Positions 1 through 10,822 are shown, counted from the first letter of the stretch. The stretch: DNA of 59,636 nucleotides from Candidatus Tokpelaia sp. JSC188 (GCA_003331065.1 QENB01000011.1:1-59636), one strand, 5' to 3'. Notes: generated from the letters alone by a model not told the origin. Numbers and translations: made by a program.

Positions 1-207
1 TAAAAGAAAAATTACCTAAACATCAGCCTTTATTAAAAATCAGCTTTACGCAACATCATAAACTTCCTCAATACGCAACCAGCAGATAGAATATTGGCTA
101 AAATAACTTGAACTCGATCATCAAATAATACCTACTTGCTATCACAACTTATAGAATTACCACTATCAGGTAAGTAGTATTTCTTATTAATCTTTCTATT
201 TCATCTA

Positions 208-234
208 AGCCATATTGCTTCTTGGCATATGGCT
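208..234 (-). terminator. Stem-loop just after the SDHAF4-like gene
   Basis: A perfect 8-bp inverted repeat (AGCCATAT / ATATGGCT) with an 11-nt loop lies 6 bp beyond the stop codon of the minus-strand SDHAF4-like gene. The position suits a 3' end hairpin, but no clear U-run follows on the minus strand. It may be a weak or Rho-assisted end, or chance in AT-rich DNA. Confidence 0.25.
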
Positions 235-239
235 AATGT

Positions 240-437
240 TTAGAAATCTATAGAACGACCTTTTATTTCCCAGTCACCGTAACGGGTAGGTTCCTTTCCT
301 CTAGGGCCACCGATTTCTACGGACTCTTTCCACTTATGCCGAAGTAAATGTCTTTCTTCAGCTTCAGAAAAGGCTCTTAAAGCTTGGGATGACAATAATA
401 TTTTTTTATTGTTCATATTATCGTCTTTTTTAGTCAT
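240..437 (-). CDS. DUF1674 / SDHAF4-like succinate dehydrogenase assembly factor
   Basis: Small protein of 65 residues. The C-terminal third carries the conserved signature of the DUF1674/SDHAF4 family, [17 protein letters not shown] followed by a basic-aromatic tail ending in DF (about residues 41-65). SDHAF4 relatives bind the flavinylated SdhA subunit before it joins complex II, so a role in succinate dehydrogenase assembly in the cytoplasm is inferred from the family. I start it at the ATG at 437 because an AGGAA motif lies about 9 nt upstream. A longer reading to 473 would run into htpX's upstream region without a better ribosome site. It is divergent from htpX; the two start codons are about 80 bp apart and must share a control region. 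Confidence 0.8.
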   Translation of the reverse strand: MTKKDDNMNNKKILLSSQALRAFSEAEERHLLRHKWKESVEIGGPRGKEPTRYGDWEIKGRSIDF

Positions 438-518
438 TTCATGTATTCCTATTTGATTAGAAGAAGTTCTCATTATAATCCAAAAAATAATAAATTTGCT
501 AGGGAGTTTTTTAAAATT

Positions 519-1514
519 ATGAATATAATGCGGACTGCTATGCTGTTAGCCTTTATGGTAGCCTTTTTCATGGGTTTTGGTTATCTTATTGGTGGCATCA
601 ATGGAGTGATGATTGCTTTTCTCATTGCAATAGGTGTAAATCTGCTTTCCTACTGGAATTCCGATGAGATTGTACTGCGCATGTATAATGCGCAAGAAGT
701 CGAGCGATATGCTTTTCCTGAATATTGCCGTATTGTCGCTACCCTTGCAAAGAAAGCTAAGCTACCTCAGCCGCGCATTTACATTATTAATAGTCCACAG
801 CCAAACGCATTCGCAACGGGACGAAGCCCACACCACGCAGCTATCGCTGTTACAACTGGACTTTTACGACGCTTATCATCAGAAGAGATCGCTGGCGTTA
901 TATCACATGAACTAGCCCATGTGCAATATTACGACACACTAACCATGATGATCACTGCAACATTTGCTGGTGCTATCTCTATGCTTGGCAATTTTGCGTT
1001 TTTTGAGGACTATGGTCATGATTCCAATGGCAATTCAAACCTAATTGGCACAATTGGTACGCTCATTGCTATCATAATTGCTCCTTTTGCAGCGATGCTA
1101 GTGAGAATGATTATAAGCCGAACACGTGAGTACGCAGCAGATCGTAGAGGTGCCGAAATCTGCGGTAACCCATTATGGCTTGCTTCTGCATTAAAGAAAA
1201 TCACTCAAGAGACACAGAATATTGTCAATAAAGAAGCAGAAAACAACCCAGCTACAACTCATATATTCATCATTAATCCGTTGAGCAATCAGAAGCTGGA
1301 TGATCTATTTTCGACTCATCCATCAACAGAAAACCGTATTGCAGCACTATATAAGATGGCTCAAGAAATGAATATCGATATCCATCGATTTGAAGGGGGA
1401 AAAGTCACAGGAACTATAGAGCAACGACCAGGTTGGATGAAACCGATACGAAAAAGCCATAGAGAAGGCAATTTACTGCAAAAGCGGAAGAATACAAATG
1501 CGTCAAGACATTAG
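519..1514 (+). CDS. htpX: Zinc metalloprotease HtpX (M48 family)
   Basis: Membrane-bound zinc endoprotease involved in quality control of inner-membrane proteins. The 331-residue protein has two hydrophobic segments near the N-terminus (about residues 5-50), the zinc-binding HELAH motif at 130-134, a second pair of membrane segments around 150-200, and the third-ligand motif [11 protein letters not shown] with its Glu near 204. The C-terminal part has the family-typical [14 protein letters not shown] box. The start at 519 follows a good AGGGAG ribosome site; an upstream in-frame extension from 441 lacks one. Length matches alphaproteobacterial HtpX. In related rhizobia the next gene is, as I recall, the rRNA methyltransferase rsmB; here a 358-bp AT-rich spacer follows instead. 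Confidence 0.93.
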   Translation: MNIMRTAMLLAFMVAFFMGFGYLIGGINGVMIAFLIAIGVNLLSYWNSDEIVLRMYNAQEVERYAFPEYCRIVATLAKKAKLPQPRIYIINSPQPNAFATGRSPHHAAIAVTTGLLRRLSSEEIAGVISHELAHVQYYDTLTMMITATFAGAISMLGNFAFFEDYGHDSNGNSNLIGTIGTLIAIIIAPFAAMLVRMIISRTREYAADRRGAEICGNPLWLASALKKITQETQNIVNKEAENNPATTHIFIINPLSNQKLDDLFSTHPSTENRIAALYKMAQEMNIDIHRFEGGKVTGTIEQRPGWMKPIRKSHREGNLLQKRKNTNASRH

Positions 1515-1872
1515 CGCAGAGATGTCTAATTACGACGATCTAGTTTCTGGGTTTTATTTTATGGTATCTTAGGAATATTGCCAATTAGCATTAAATTTTA
1601 CTTTTAGTAAAGATTTTAAAAAAAATTTTCGAAAAAGATCGCATGAATGATTTTTAATCATATAATTCCAATATGGCTCATAATTTAGTTAATTCCGTTG
1701 TCTGCAAACCACATTACATCAAAAATAATTGTAATTTTTATGTTATTCTTAACCTTTTATTTTCTTTCGACATCATCTGCCTTAAAAAGTACTATACTAA
1801 TACGGATTGAATCTCATCTTCTGATTCTAATTCTGATTCTCAGTTTCAAGACTGCGATTGGGGAGAATAAAT
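1515..1872. other. AT-rich spacer between htpX and the heparinase-like gene
   Basis: This stretch holds no convincing gene. A 64-codon open frame with a TTG start at 1698 is very hydrophobic, has no clear ribosome site and overlaps the next gene, so I do not call it. Around 1819-1842 there is a short imperfect tandem repeat of TCTGATTCTAAT. I could not read any rsmB-like remnant in it. Confidence 0.6.
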
Positions 1873-3576
1873 TTGGCAAGCGCAGTAAATAATCTATCAG
1901 TCATCTTGAAATCATCTCTTGTGGATCATATCGGTAGGATTGTGCGTTGGTTGCGTGTAGGACCGCTTTTCCGCTGGAGATTCACGGGTTTTTGTCCTAA
2001 GGAGGTTTTTGTTAGCCCCATTGATTTACACCTTGCTAACCCTAACCTTGCCCATGAATTTTATCATGGAAGGTTTCCACTTGCTGGGCAAATTATTCAA
2101 CTGGGTTCTATGTCCCCTTTTGCTGTTAATTCTCCTATGAACGGATGGCAAGCTGCTCTACAGGATTTCAGTTGGCTGCGTCACATGACTGCAAACAAGA
2201 CAGAGCTTTCTAATGCCTACGCCCGCTCATTGATATTGGATTGGATTAATATTATTGGCAAGCGTATTTCTGGTAATGGATGGCAGTTGGATGTTACATC
2301 CCGCAGAATTATTGCCTGGCTTTCGCACGCAGGTATGCTATTCTATGGCGCCTCTCCTGTCTTTCAAAAACGGTTTTTAAAATCTCTTGGCATCCAGGTT
2401 CGATATTTACAAACTGCTGTTAACAGTATTCCGGAGAATGAAACTAAGCTTCAAGTGCATATCGCATTAGCGTATGCCGCCCTTACTCTACCTGTTTCAG
2501 CTAGTATGGCTCGTCGTGCTCAGATTAATCTTGAACGTGGGTTAAGTCGGCATATTTTGCCTGACGGAGGTCATATATCTCGCAATCCCGCGATACTGCT
2601 TGATTTGCTTATTTACCTCATTCCATTGCGTTATTGTTACGTTGAAAGAAAGAAAACACCACCTCCCGTATTGATTACCACCGTGGATCGAATGTTGCCA
2701 GCATTACGATTTTTCCAACATAGGGACGGGACACTTGCCAATTTCAACGGCGTGGGGCCAACATTTGCGGAATGGCTTGATGTTGTATTGGATACAGATG
2801 CAACAGCAGGTCTTCCATTTTCCTATGCACCGCATTCGGGATATCAACGTCTGGCGTTTGGAAAAACAATAGTTATCGCTGATACAGGGAAAATAGCACA
2901 CAGAAAGCTTTCACAAAAGGCAAATGCAGGTTGTCTTTCCTTTGAAATGTCCTCAGGAAAACGACGTTTTATTGTCAATTGCGGTATTAACCCCTCTGGG
3001 CATTCTGATTGCAGGTTTTTTGGCCGACTTACGGCAGCGCATTCCACAGCAACAGTCAATGACACATCATCCTGCTGCTTCCATCGACCGTACAAGGCAA
3101 ATAGTACAATTGTCAAAGGTCCTGCGCAGATTAAAATAAAAAGGATTGAAGCAGATAATTTCCATGGATTCATAGCAATGCATGACGGTTATAAGTCCAA
3201 TTTTAATCTATTACATCAGCGGAGCATGACATTAAGCCATACGGGTAATGTTCTTACAGGTTCTGACAGTTTCTTTAAAGGACGACAGGAGCGCTCTGCA
3301 TCGCCAAATCACAAAAATAGTGAGGTAACAGTGCGGTTTCATTTGCATCCCGATGTAGAAGTTAGACAAAATGATGGAAAGACGCTACAACTTGAAGTTC
3401 CAGGGGAGGATATTTGGTATTTTTCTACTGATGTTGATATGAATCTTGAAGATTCGATTTATTTTTCTGGTCTTTCTGGCCCTGCAGAAACTCAACAAAT
3501 TGTGCTGTCCTTTCGACCGCTGGAGAAAAATACTGCAAAGTGGATATTTCGTCGCTTAAAATCGATTAAAAAATAA
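1873..3576 (+). CDS. Heparinase II/III family protein
   Basis: Large protein of about 567 residues resembling the heparinase II/III-like family of rhizobia. These have an N-terminal alpha-helical toroid (roughly residues 30-330) and a C-terminal beta-sandwich (roughly 340-560). The C-terminal half includes stretches such as CLSFEMSSGKRRFIVNCG and later SRxGxHxLHPDVEV-like elements typical of the family. Its substrate is unknown; an acidic polysaccharide in the envelope is a guess from the family. I chose the TTG at 1873 because GGGGAG lies 7 nt upstream. An in-frame TTG at 1858 overlaps that site. No signal peptide is obvious. It sits upstream of purH, as I recall for many Hyphomicrobiales. 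Confidence 0.75.
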   Translation: MASAVNNLSVILKSSLVDHIGRIVRWLRVGPLFRWRFTGFCPKEVFVSPIDLHLANPNLAHEFYHGRFPLAGQIIQLGSMSPFAVNSPMNGWQAALQDFSWLRHMTANKTELSNAYARSLILDWINIIGKRISGNGWQLDVTSRRIIAWLSHAGMLFYGASPVFQKRFLKSLGIQVRYLQTAVNSIPENETKLQVHIALAYAALTLPVSASMARRAQINLERGLSRHILPDGGHISRNPAILLDLLIYLIPLRYCYVERKKTPPPVLITTVDRMLPALRFFQHRDGTLANFNGVGPTFAEWLDVVLDTDATAGLPFSYAPHSGYQRLAFGKTIVIADTGKIAHRKLSQKANAGCLSFEMSSGKRRFIVNCGINPSGHSDCRFFGRLTAAHSTATVNDTSSCCFHRPYKANSTIVKGPAQIKIKRIEADNFHGFIAMHDGYKSNFNLLHQRSMTLSHTGNVLTGSDSFFKGRQERSASPNHKNSEVTVRFHLHPDVEVRQNDGKTLQLEVPGEDIWYFSTDVDMNLEDSIYFSGLSGPAETQQIVLSFRPLEKNTAKWIFRRLKSIKK

Positions 3577-3663
3577 CTTCTTTTGTAACTATATTTAATA
3601 TCATTTCGGGTATGTTTATGCAGAGATATTGGTTATTCCAATAATGCCATTCAGGAGGAGCTT

Positions 3664-5271
3664 ATGATTGTAACATCTAAATATGCCCATAATATGCAGC
3701 AGGTGCAACGTGCACTTATTTCTGTTTTTGACAAGGAAAATTTGATTGATTTTTCTAGACGTCTTATTGAGCATGGAATCATGCTGATTTCAACTGGTGG
3801 AACAGCTAAAGTAATTAGACAGGCAGGCCTGCCTATAAGTGATGTTGCACAGGTAACCAACTTTCCTGAAATTATGGATGGTCGTGTTAAAACATTGCAT
3901 CCGGTGATTCATGGTGCCCTTTTAGGTGTACGAGATAATCCCGACCACATAGCAGACATGCAACAATACGGGATTAGAGGAATTGATCTTTTGGTTGTGA
4001 ACCTTTACCCATTTGAGAAAATCTCTTTATCGGGAGCAGATATTAACACGATTATTGACAACATTGACATCGGAGGACCGGCAATGATTCGAGCTGCAGC
4101 AAAAAATTATGCTTATACAGCTGTTATTACGGATCCTATTGATTATGAACAGGTTTTGACCGAACTAGATCTTTACAATGGTAGCTTATCCCTTGCATTT
4201 CGCCGCAAGTTAGCGGCGCAAGCCTATGCTCGGACCGCTGCTTATGATGCTGCTATTTCCAACTGGTTCGCTGATGTTTTTGATGATAACAAAACACCAA
4301 CATGGCGTTCTATTACAGGAAAGCGCCATTCTATTATGCGATATGGAGAAAATCCGCATCAGAGTGCTGGTTTTTATCGCACAAGTGAAAATCGCTTTGG
4401 TGTGGCAACAGCCGAGCTTGTGCAGGGAAAACAACTCTCCTATAACAACATTAATGACACCGATGCAGCATTCGAGCTCGTAGCGGAATTTAATCCAGAA
4501 AAGACAGCGGCAGTTGCCATCATCAAGCATGCTAACCCTTGTGGTGTTGCAGAGGGTATATCATTGAAAGAGGCTTATATTCAAGCCTTTTCCTGCGATC
4601 CGATTTCAGCTTTTGGTGGAATTATCGCTCTCAACCGTATTCTAGATGCAGATGTAGCGGAAGAAATCGTTAGGATTTTTACTGAAGTGATCATTGCACC
4701 AGATGCAACACTGGAAGCACGGAAGATTATAGCAAAGAAGAAAAATATTCGTTTATTGCTGACTGGTGGTATTCCTGACCCACGTGCTGCCGGTTTTATA
4801 GTTCGCTCAGTCGCAGGTGGTATGCTTATTCAGACTCGTGATAATAGTATTTTTGAGGAAACGACCTTGAAAGTTGTCACCAGACGCCAACCTACAGAAC
4901 AGGAACTGGTAAATATGCAATTTGCTTTCTGTGTTGCTAAACATGTTAAATCTAATGCGATTGTTTATGCCAGGAATAGCGCAACGATTGGCATTGGCGC
5001 TGGGCAGATGAGTCGTCTTGACAGTGCGCGTATTGCAGCGCAAAAGGCATGTAATACGATTGATTCCGCTAAACTAGCAGATTCTTTGGGTTGCGTTGTC
5101 GCATCTGATGCTTTCTTTCCATTTGCAGATGGTCTTTTGTCAGTGATTGAACCGGGGACGACAGCTGTCATCCAACCCGGTGGCTCTATTCGTGATGAAG
5201 AGGTGATAGCGGCTGCAGATGAAAAGGGTATCGCTATGATTCTGACAGGAATGCGTCATTTTAAGCATTAA
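3664..5271 (+). CDS. purH: Bifunctional AICAR formyltransferase / IMP cyclohydrolase
   Basis: Catalyses the last two steps of de novo IMP synthesis: formyl transfer to AICAR, then ring closure. The 535-residue length is typical. The N-terminal MGS-fold cyclohydrolase domain (about 1-140) shows [10 protein letters not shown] and DGRVKTLHP. The C-terminal transformylase domain shows RYGENPHQ and the catalytic IKHANPCG box, with Lys and His present, and ends with the usual [13 protein letters not shown] region. A strong AGGAGGAG ribosome site lies just upstream of the ATG. No truncation or frameshift is visible. The gene appears to be transcribed alone or with the preceding heparinase-like gene, 87 bp away. 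Confidence 0.97.
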   Translation: MIVTSKYAHNMQQVQRALISVFDKENLIDFSRRLIEHGIMLISTGGTAKVIRQAGLPISDVAQVTNFPEIMDGRVKTLHPVIHGALLGVRDNPDHIADMQQYGIRGIDLLVVNLYPFEKISLSGADINTIIDNIDIGGPAMIRAAAKNYAYTAVITDPIDYEQVLTELDLYNGSLSLAFRRKLAAQAYARTAAYDAAISNWFADVFDDNKTPTWRSITGKRHSIMRYGENPHQSAGFYRTSENRFGVATAELVQGKQLSYNNINDTDAAFELVAEFNPEKTAAVAIIKHANPCGVAEGISLKEAYIQAFSCDPISAFGGIIALNRILDADVAEEIVRIFTEVIIAPDATLEARKIIAKKKNIRLLLTGGIPDPRAAGFIVRSVAGGMLIQTRDNSIFEETTLKVVTRRQPTEQELVNMQFAFCVAKHVKSNAIVYARNSATIGIGAGQMSRLDSARIAAQKACNTIDSAKLADSLGCVVASDAFFPFADGLLSVIEPGTTAVIQPGGSIRDEEVIAAADEKGIAMILTGMRHFKH

Positions 5272-5720
5272 CGACCTTCGGGGAACAAAAAGTTAGGTCA
5301 TTGTTGAATATTTTAGAGATATTGTAACTATTATTACAATGCAATATCGCTGAATTTTTATTCTTTATTTTACAACCGTTGTCTTCCTTCTACACATAGC
5401 GTTTATTATCCCTGTGTTTCAGTTAGTATATGGATTTTACTGTTCAAGGAAGACTCTGGTTCTTCTTCATTTTATGACCAATTAATAGTTTGGACCTTTT
5501 CTTATTTGGTTTGCCTTATATCAGAGACATGTCTTTACTGCATTGGTAAGGATTAGAGCTTTTATTCTTCATTCTTTTTATTCCTATTCGCGACTTGATT
5601 GTATTGCTTTTTTCAGAAATCATAACCCAACTTATATACATTTCTTTCTGATACAGGACAGCAGAAACAAGGTGACTATTTAATCTCGACAAAACTATCA
5701 TTTTGTGAAATGATCACTTC
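5272..5720. other. Spacer between purH and trpF
   Basis: No gene is supported. A perfect 7-bp inverted repeat, ATTGTAA / TTACAAT with a 6-nt loop (5321-5340), lies 50 bp after purH and could form a weak hairpin. I see no leader peptide with tandem Trp codons and no attenuator upstream of trpF. In many rhizobia pyrF precedes trpF; no pyrF motif is readable here. A 61-codon minus-strand frame (5516-5701) has no recognisable content. Confidence 0.6.
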
Positions 5721-6383
5721 ATGACACTAGATATCAAGATTTGTGGCTTGAAAACACACGAGGCCCTTGACGCAGCGTTAGCGAATAAGGCTACTCATAT
5801 TGGTTTTGTCTTTTTCGAAAAAAGCCCGCGACATATCAGTTTGCCGCAGGCCGTGTCATTGCGCGATTCTGTGCGCGGACAAGCTCAGGTTGTTACGGTT
5901 ACTGTTGATGCAGATAATATGCTGCTTGATGAAATTGTTTATCATGTCAAGCCCAATCTACTTCAACTTCATGGTTTGGAAACACCACGCCGTGTTGTAG
6001 AAATTAAAAACCGCTACAAGCTACCGATCATGAAGGCATTCGCTATTAGTAACAAATCAAATTTACAAAATATCGTGCCATATCATGGAATTATCGATCG
6101 GATTTTATTTGATGCTAAGGCGTCAAAAGGTGCATTTCAGCCAGGAGGTAATGGAGTTGCGTTTAATTGGCAGGTACTCGATACTCTTGACAGAGAAATT
6201 AATTACTTTCTCTCAGGAGGCTTGAATGCAAATAATATTGCTGAAGCTTTAAGAACGACTCGTGCGCATGGCGTAGATGTTTCTTCTGGTGTGGAAACAG
6301 AACCTGGCGTAAAGGACGTAGATCTAATCAATGCCTTTTTTTCTGCTGTCCAGAAAATCCGTAAAAAAGAAGACGAAGTGTAA
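5721..6383 (+). CDS. trpF: Phosphoribosylanthranilate isomerase
   Basis: Third specific step of tryptophan synthesis, converting phosphoribosylanthranilate to CdRP by an Amadori rearrangement. The 220-residue protein is a single TIM barrel. It starts with DIKICGLK, which holds the catalytic Cys, and includes [13 protein letters not shown], the LFDAKAS segment with the general-acid Asp, and the phosphate-binding [11 protein letters not shown] and GVDVSSGVE elements near the C-terminus. All expected active-site residues are present. The last base of its TAA stop is the first base of the trpB ATG, so the two are translationally coupled. Confidence 0.96.
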   Translation: MTLDIKICGLKTHEALDAALANKATHIGFVFFEKSPRHISLPQAVSLRDSVRGQAQVVTVTVDADNMLLDEIVYHVKPNLLQLHGLETPRRVVEIKNRYKLPIMKAFAISNKSNLQNIVPYHGIIDRILFDAKASKGAFQPGGNGVAFNWQVLDTLDREINYFLSGGLNANNIAEALRTTRAHGVDVSSGVETEPGVKDVDLINAFFSAVQKIRKKEDEV

Positions 6384-7615
6384 TGAAGTCTGATGTAAAT
6401 GAAGAGGTTGAAGTAAGTTCTTATTGGAATGAGCCTGATGCAAAAGGCATGTTTGGTGCATTTGGTGGGCAATTTGTTTCTGAAACCCTGATGCCATTAA
6501 TTTTTGAATTGCAGGAAGCTTACGCAGCAGCCTGCTCTGATCCGGATTTCAAAGATGAATTTGAAAAACTTTTAACTTACTATGCTGGACGTCCTTCAAA
6601 GCTTTATTATGCCGAGAAGCTAAGTGAGTATCTTGGGGGTGCTAGGGTTTATTTGAAACGCGAAGACCTTAATCATACTGGCAGTCATAAGATAAATAAT
6701 TGCCTTGGCCAAATTCTGCTGGCGCGACGTATGAGAAAAACCCGTGTTATTGCGGAAACAGGTGCCGGTCAACATGGTGTTGCAACAGCAACAGTTTCTG
6801 CCAGGTTTGGTTTTCCCTGTGTCATTTATATGGGGGAAAAAGATGTTGAACGGCAAAAAACCAATGTTGTTCGTATGAATCTTCTTGGTGCAACAGTCAA
6901 GCCCGTTCTTGCAGGCAATAAAACTCTTAAAGATGCCATGAATGAGGCGCTACGCGACTGGGTTAGCAATGTCAGAAATACCTATTACCTGATTGGTACA
7001 GTAGCAGGTCCGCATCCTTATCCAAAGATGGTTCGAGATTTCCAATCTGTTATCGGCAATGAAGTATATAGCCAAATTTTGGAACAAGAGGGCCGCTTGC
7101 CTGACATGCTCATCGCTGCGGTAGGCGGTGGTTCTAACGCAATTGGCTTATTTTATCCTTTTCTTAATAAAAAAAATATTGATATTGTCGGTGTCGAGGC
7201 TGGAGGTTTAGGATTAGAAACGTTAAAGCATTGCGCTTCCATGACAGCAGGAAATCCCGGTGTTTTGCATGGCAACCGTACATATCTTTTGCAAGATGAA
7301 GATGGACAAATCAGGGAAGGCCATTCAGTTTCTGCAGGGCTCGATTACCCTGGTGTTGGGCCAGAGCATTCGTGGCTCAAAAGTATAGGACGCGTACAAT
7401 ATGTGCCCGTTCTTGACCATGAGGCAGTTGAGGCATTTCAGCTTTTGACTCGTATTGAGGGTATTATTCCTGCTCTTGAATCGTCTCATGCGATTGCAGA
7501 AGCACTTAAAAGAGCGCCAAAAATGAGTAAAAATGAGATTCTTGTCGTTAATCTTTCCGGGCGTGGTGACAAAGACATACATATAGTCGGAAAACTACTC
7601 GACTTGAATGTGTAA
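6383..7615 (+). CDS. trpB: Tryptophan synthase beta chain
   Basis: PLP enzyme that condenses indole with serine, working in an alpha2-beta2 complex with TrpA. The 410-residue protein has the PLP-lysine motif HTGSHKINN, the [13 protein letters not shown] substrate loop, the phosphate-binding GGGSNAIG, and the terminal NLSGRGDKD. Length and motifs match the TrpB1 class. The start overlaps trpF by one base, and trpA follows after 21 bp with a clear AAGGA ribosome site, so trpF-trpB-trpA is one operon. The trpE(G), trpD and trpC genes are not in the window; in rhizobia they lie elsewhere. Confidence 0.97.
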   Translation: MKSDVNEEVEVSSYWNEPDAKGMFGAFGGQFVSETLMPLIFELQEAYAAACSDPDFKDEFEKLLTYYAGRPSKLYYAEKLSEYLGGARVYLKREDLNHTGSHKINNCLGQILLARRMRKTRVIAETGAGQHGVATATVSARFGFPCVIYMGEKDVERQKTNVVRMNLLGATVKPVLAGNKTLKDAMNEALRDWVSNVRNTYYLIGTVAGPHPYPKMVRDFQSVIGNEVYSQILEQEGRLPDMLIAAVGGGSNAIGLFYPFLNKKNIDIVGVEAGGLGLETLKHCASMTAGNPGVLHGNRTYLLQDEDGQIREGHSVSAGLDYPGVGPEHSWLKSIGRVQYVPVLDHEAVEAFQLLTRIEGIIPALESSHAIAEALKRAPKMSKNEILVVNLSGRGDKDIHIVGKLLDLNV

Positions 7616-7636
7616 GGTGCTTTTTAAGGATATGAA

Positions 7637-8461
7637 ATGACGACACGCATTCAACAGACATTCACTACACTGAAAGCAGAAGGTCGAGCAGCCCTTGTAA
7701 CCTATATGATGGCAGGGGATCCTAATTATGAAATTGCGCTTGAAATCATGAAAACATTACCACAATCTGGTTCAGATGTTATTGAGCTTGGAATACCTTT
7801 TTCTGATCCGATGGCTGATGGTCCGACTATTCAAGCAGCAAACTTACGGGCACTTAGAAATGGGCAGACTCTGCAAAAAACCATAAATATGCTCCGAGAA
7901 TTCCGTGAAAATAATACTTCAACACCCGTTATCATGATGGGCTATTACAATCCGATATATGTTTATGGAGTTGAGCGGTTTCTGGAGAATGCAAAGGTGG
8001 CTGGCGTAGATGGTTTACTTGTAGTGGATCTGCCACCTGAAATGGATCAAGAACTGTGTATACCAGCTAAAAAAGCTGGTATTAATTTTATTCGGCTTGC
8101 CACACCAACAACGAACGATAAACGTTTACATACTATTCTTCAGAATGCTTCAGGTTTTATCTATTACATCTCTTTAACAGGCATTACTGGGCAGACTCTG
8201 ACAAATATGCCAGATGTAATTACATCTGTAAACCGTATAAAAACATACACTAATTTACCAGTTTCTGTAGGATTTGGTGTAAAAACCAAAGCGCAGGTGG
8301 AGCAGGTAGGCCAGATAGCTGATGGTGTTATTGTAGGAACTGCGCTTGTCAATGCTATCGCGGAAACGTTCAGCGGTAAGGGAAAGATTAGGAAAAACTC
8401 TGTTAAAGCTGTCTATGATTTTGTTCGTGAATTACGATCAGGTCTACAATCTGGAGTATAA
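7637..8461 (+). CDS. trpA: Tryptophan synthase alpha chain
   Basis: Cleaves indole-3-glycerol phosphate to indole, which is channelled to TrpB. The 274-residue TIM barrel shows [16 protein letters not shown], which carries the catalytic Glu and Asp, then [11 protein letters not shown], the DLPPEM loop, [13 protein letters not shown] and the phosphate-binding GFGVKTKAQ. These are the standard TrpA signatures. It ends the trpFBA operon and is followed at 124 bp by accD, an order widely kept in Hyphomicrobiales. Confidence 0.97.
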   Translation: MTTRIQQTFTTLKAEGRAALVTYMMAGDPNYEIALEIMKTLPQSGSDVIELGIPFSDPMADGPTIQAANLRALRNGQTLQKTINMLREFRENNTSTPVIMMGYYNPIYVYGVERFLENAKVAGVDGLLVVDLPPEMDQELCIPAKKAGINFIRLATPTTNDKRLHTILQNASGFIYYISLTGITGQTLTNMPDVITSVNRIKTYTNLPVSVGFGVKTKAQVEQVGQIADGVIVGTALVNAIAETFSGKGKIRKNSVKAVYDFVRELRSGLQSGV

Positions 8462-8584
8462 AAGATGCAGAACAAGCTTTCTGTGCACAAAATGAAGTAA
8501 ATATTAATCTGCGTGTATTTGAAAAACCGTTAAATTGCCTACTTGTAATGGATTAGGCTATATAAAAAGAAAAAACGTGAAAAG

Positions 8585-9493
8585 ATGAATTGGATAACGA
8601 ATTTTGTCCGTCCCAAAATCAATTCCATGTTCGGTCGTCGGGAAATGCCAGAAAACCTCTGGATTAAGAATCCGATCACTGGTGAAATGATTTTTCATAA
8701 AGATCTTGAAGAAAATCAGTTTGTTATTCCTACATCAGGATATCATATGCGTATTGGAGGAAAGGATCGCCTACACTACTTCTTTGATGATGGCAAGTAC
8801 GAACTTATCTCTAATCCGCAGGTGCCAATAGATCCATTAAAATTTCGTGATGAAAAAAGATATATCGACCGTCTCAAGGACTATCGTTCTCGCACAGGCA
8901 TGGATGATGCAGTTATCAACGCGCGAGGTACTGTACAAGGTTTTCCAATTATTGCAACTGTTCAGGATTTTGCCTTTATGGGTGGATCTCTTGGCATGGG
9001 TGCTGGAGAAGCAATTGTCAAAGGATTTCGAGTTGCAATTACTGAAAAACGGCCGATGATTCTATTCACAGCATCGGGGGGTGCACGCATGCAAGAAGGT
9101 ATTTTATCCCTCATGCAGATGCCAAAAATAACTGTTGCTGTTGAAATGATAAAAGAGGCGGGTCTTCCTTATATTGTAGTTCTGACTAATCCTACAACAG
9201 GGGGGGTTTCGGCTTCTTATGCCATGTTAGGTGACGTTCACATTGCTGAACCGGGTGCAACAATTGGCTTTGCTGGGCCACGCGTCATTCAGCAGACAAT
9301 TCGAGAAACATTGCCGGAAGGTTTCCAGAGTGCCGAATACCTTAAAGATCACGGTATGGTGGATATGGTTGTTTCTCGCTTGAAACTGAAAGAAACAATT
9401 GTCCGCTTATTACGGCTTATGACAAAAAAGTCTGCACATGCATCAGATATGCGAAAAAAACAGAAGGTTACGAAGACAAGACGAGAAAATTAA
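8585..9493 (+). CDS. accD: Acetyl-CoA carboxylase carboxyltransferase beta subunit lacking zinc-ribbon cysteines
   Basis: Beta subunit of the carboxyltransferase that, with AccA, moves the carboxyl group from biotin to acetyl-CoA for fatty acid synthesis. The 302-residue protein has the crotonase-type core: [49 protein letters not shown] and [11 protein letters not shown]. The N-terminal region, where E. coli AccD binds zinc through four cysteines, reads [13 protein letters not shown] and [11 protein letters not shown] with no cysteine at all. The fold is probably kept without metal. The ribosome site is poor (GTGAAAAG). Only 3 bp separate its stop from the folC start. Confidence 0.95.
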   Translation: MNWITNFVRPKINSMFGRREMPENLWIKNPITGEMIFHKDLEENQFVIPTSGYHMRIGGKDRLHYFFDDGKYELISNPQVPIDPLKFRDEKRYIDRLKDYRSRTGMDDAVINARGTVQGFPIIATVQDFAFMGGSLGMGAGEAIVKGFRVAITEKRPMILFTASGGARMQEGILSLMQMPKITVAVEMIKEAGLPYIVVLTNPTTGGVSASYAMLGDVHIAEPGATIGFAGPRVIQQTIRETLPEGFQSAEYLKDHGMVDMVVSRLKLKETIVRLLRLMTKKSAHASDMRKKQKVTKTRREN

Positions 9494-9496
9494 TTC

Positions 9497-10822
9497 ATGG
9501 CAAAAACAGAAGAACAGCATATTGAAGACTTGTTAAAGTTTCATCCACAGATTATCGATCTATCACTTAAGCGAATAAGACGTCTTTTAGCTGACCTAGA
9601 TAATCCACATTTGAAAATTCCGCCAGTGATTCATATTGCTGGTACCAATGGCAAGGGCTCAGCCAGTGCATTTTCACGAGCTATTCTTGAAGCAGCCGGT
9701 TATCGCGTTCATGTTTATACTTCCCCTCACCTTGTTCACTGGCGTGAACGTTATCGCATCGGATATAGCGATGGTGGACAGTTTGTGACAGATAAAAAAC
9801 TTGCTGATACAATCGTACGTGTTTCAGCAGCAAATAGAAAAAAATCGATTACGGTTTTTGAAATTTTAACTGCAACAGCATTTTTGCTTTTTTCTGAATA
9901 TCCAGCAGATGCTACGATCATAGAAGTTGGCCTTGGCGGACGTTTCGATGCTACCAATGTTATTGAAAAACCTGCTGTATCCTTGATTATGCCGATATCC
10001 CTTGATCATCAGTCTTTTTTGGGAAAATGTGTAGAAGATATTGCCGTAGAAAAAGCAGGAATCATTAAAAATAGAAAACCGGTTGTTATCGGTTTTCAAG
10101 ATAGCGAAATTATTCGGAATATTCTCGTCAATAAGGCATTGGAAATGAAAGCGCCAGTTTCGGTTTATGGACAGGATTACACAGCCTGTGAAGAGTTAGG
10201 ATACATGGTATTCCAAAACCGAAATGGATCTATTAATCTACCATTGCCGCGTCTTTCAGGTAGTTTTCAGATAAGTAATGCAGCAGCAGCGATTGAAGGT
10301 ATTTCTATTGCTGGATTTCAGATCAAGGACCTAGCCTTTGCTCATGCTATGAACAGCGTTAGTTGGCCTGCCCGTATGCAAAAACTCCAGTACGGAAAGC
10401 TTGTTGACTTACTGCCCGCAGATACTGAGCTGTGGCTGGATAGCGGACATAATCCAGCAGCAGCAGTTATAACTGCTCAAGCTGCTAGCCAGATATGCGA
10501 AACCAAAAGAAAAAAATTAGTCCTTATCTGTGGCATGCTTAATACTAAGGATGCAACTTGTTATTTGTCGGCATTTAAAGACATTGCGGCTTATGTATAT
10601 ACAGTACCGGTTCATTTTAATAAAAACGGAATACCAGCTGAAAAATTGGCTAAAGTTGCCTGCAGAAATGGACTGAATGCTAGAAGTTCAAACTCTGTTT
10701 TTGAGATTCTTGCAGATATTCGCAATATTCCGAAGACTATTGAGCCATTTCTGATTTTAATTTGTGGTTCGATTTATCTTGCAGGTGAAATATTGCGAGA
10801 AAACGGTATACCGCCACAATGA
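9497..10822 (+). CDS. folC: Bifunctional folylpolyglutamate synthase / dihydrofolate synthase
   Basis: Adds glutamate to dihydropteroate and to reduced folates, using ATP. The 441-residue protein shows the Mur-ligase-type P-loop IAGTNGKGSASAF, then YTSPHLVHWRERYRI, the EVGLGGRFDATN motif with the metal-binding Glu, SLDHQSFLG, EKAGIIK and, in the C-terminal domain, LWLDSGHNPAAA. Complete by all of these markers. It follows accD with a 3-bp spacer and is clearly co-transcribed with it. The trxA gene that often follows in rhizobia is absent. Confidence 0.95.
   Translation: MAKTEEQHIEDLLKFHPQIIDLSLKRIRRLLADLDNPHLKIPPVIHIAGTNGKGSASAFSRAILEAAGYRVHVYTSPHLVHWRERYRIGYSDGGQFVTDKKLADTIVRVSAANRKKSITVFEILTATAFLLFSEYPADATIIEVGLGGRFDATNVIEKPAVSLIMPISLDHQSFLGKCVEDIAVEKAGIIKNRKPVVIGFQDSEIIRNILVNKALEMKAPVSVYGQDYTACEELGYMVFQNRNGSINLPLPRLSGSFQISNAAAAIEGISIAGFQIKDLAFAHAMNSVSWPARMQKLQYGKLVDLLPADTELWLDSGHNPAAAVITAQAASQICETKRKKLVLICGMLNTKDATCYLSAFKDIAAYVYTVPVHFNKNGIPAEKLAKVACRNGLNARSSNSVFEILADIRNIPKTIEPFLILICGSIYLAGEILRENGIPPQ

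Noticed and set aside
240-473. Longer 77-residue reading of the SDHAF4-like gene
   Set aside because: The ATG at 437 has an AGGAA site at good spacing and leaves the signature intact; the extra 12 residues have no support.
5272-5720. trp leader peptide and attenuator
   Set aside because: No short ORF with tandem Trp codons and no terminator/antiterminator pair before trpF.
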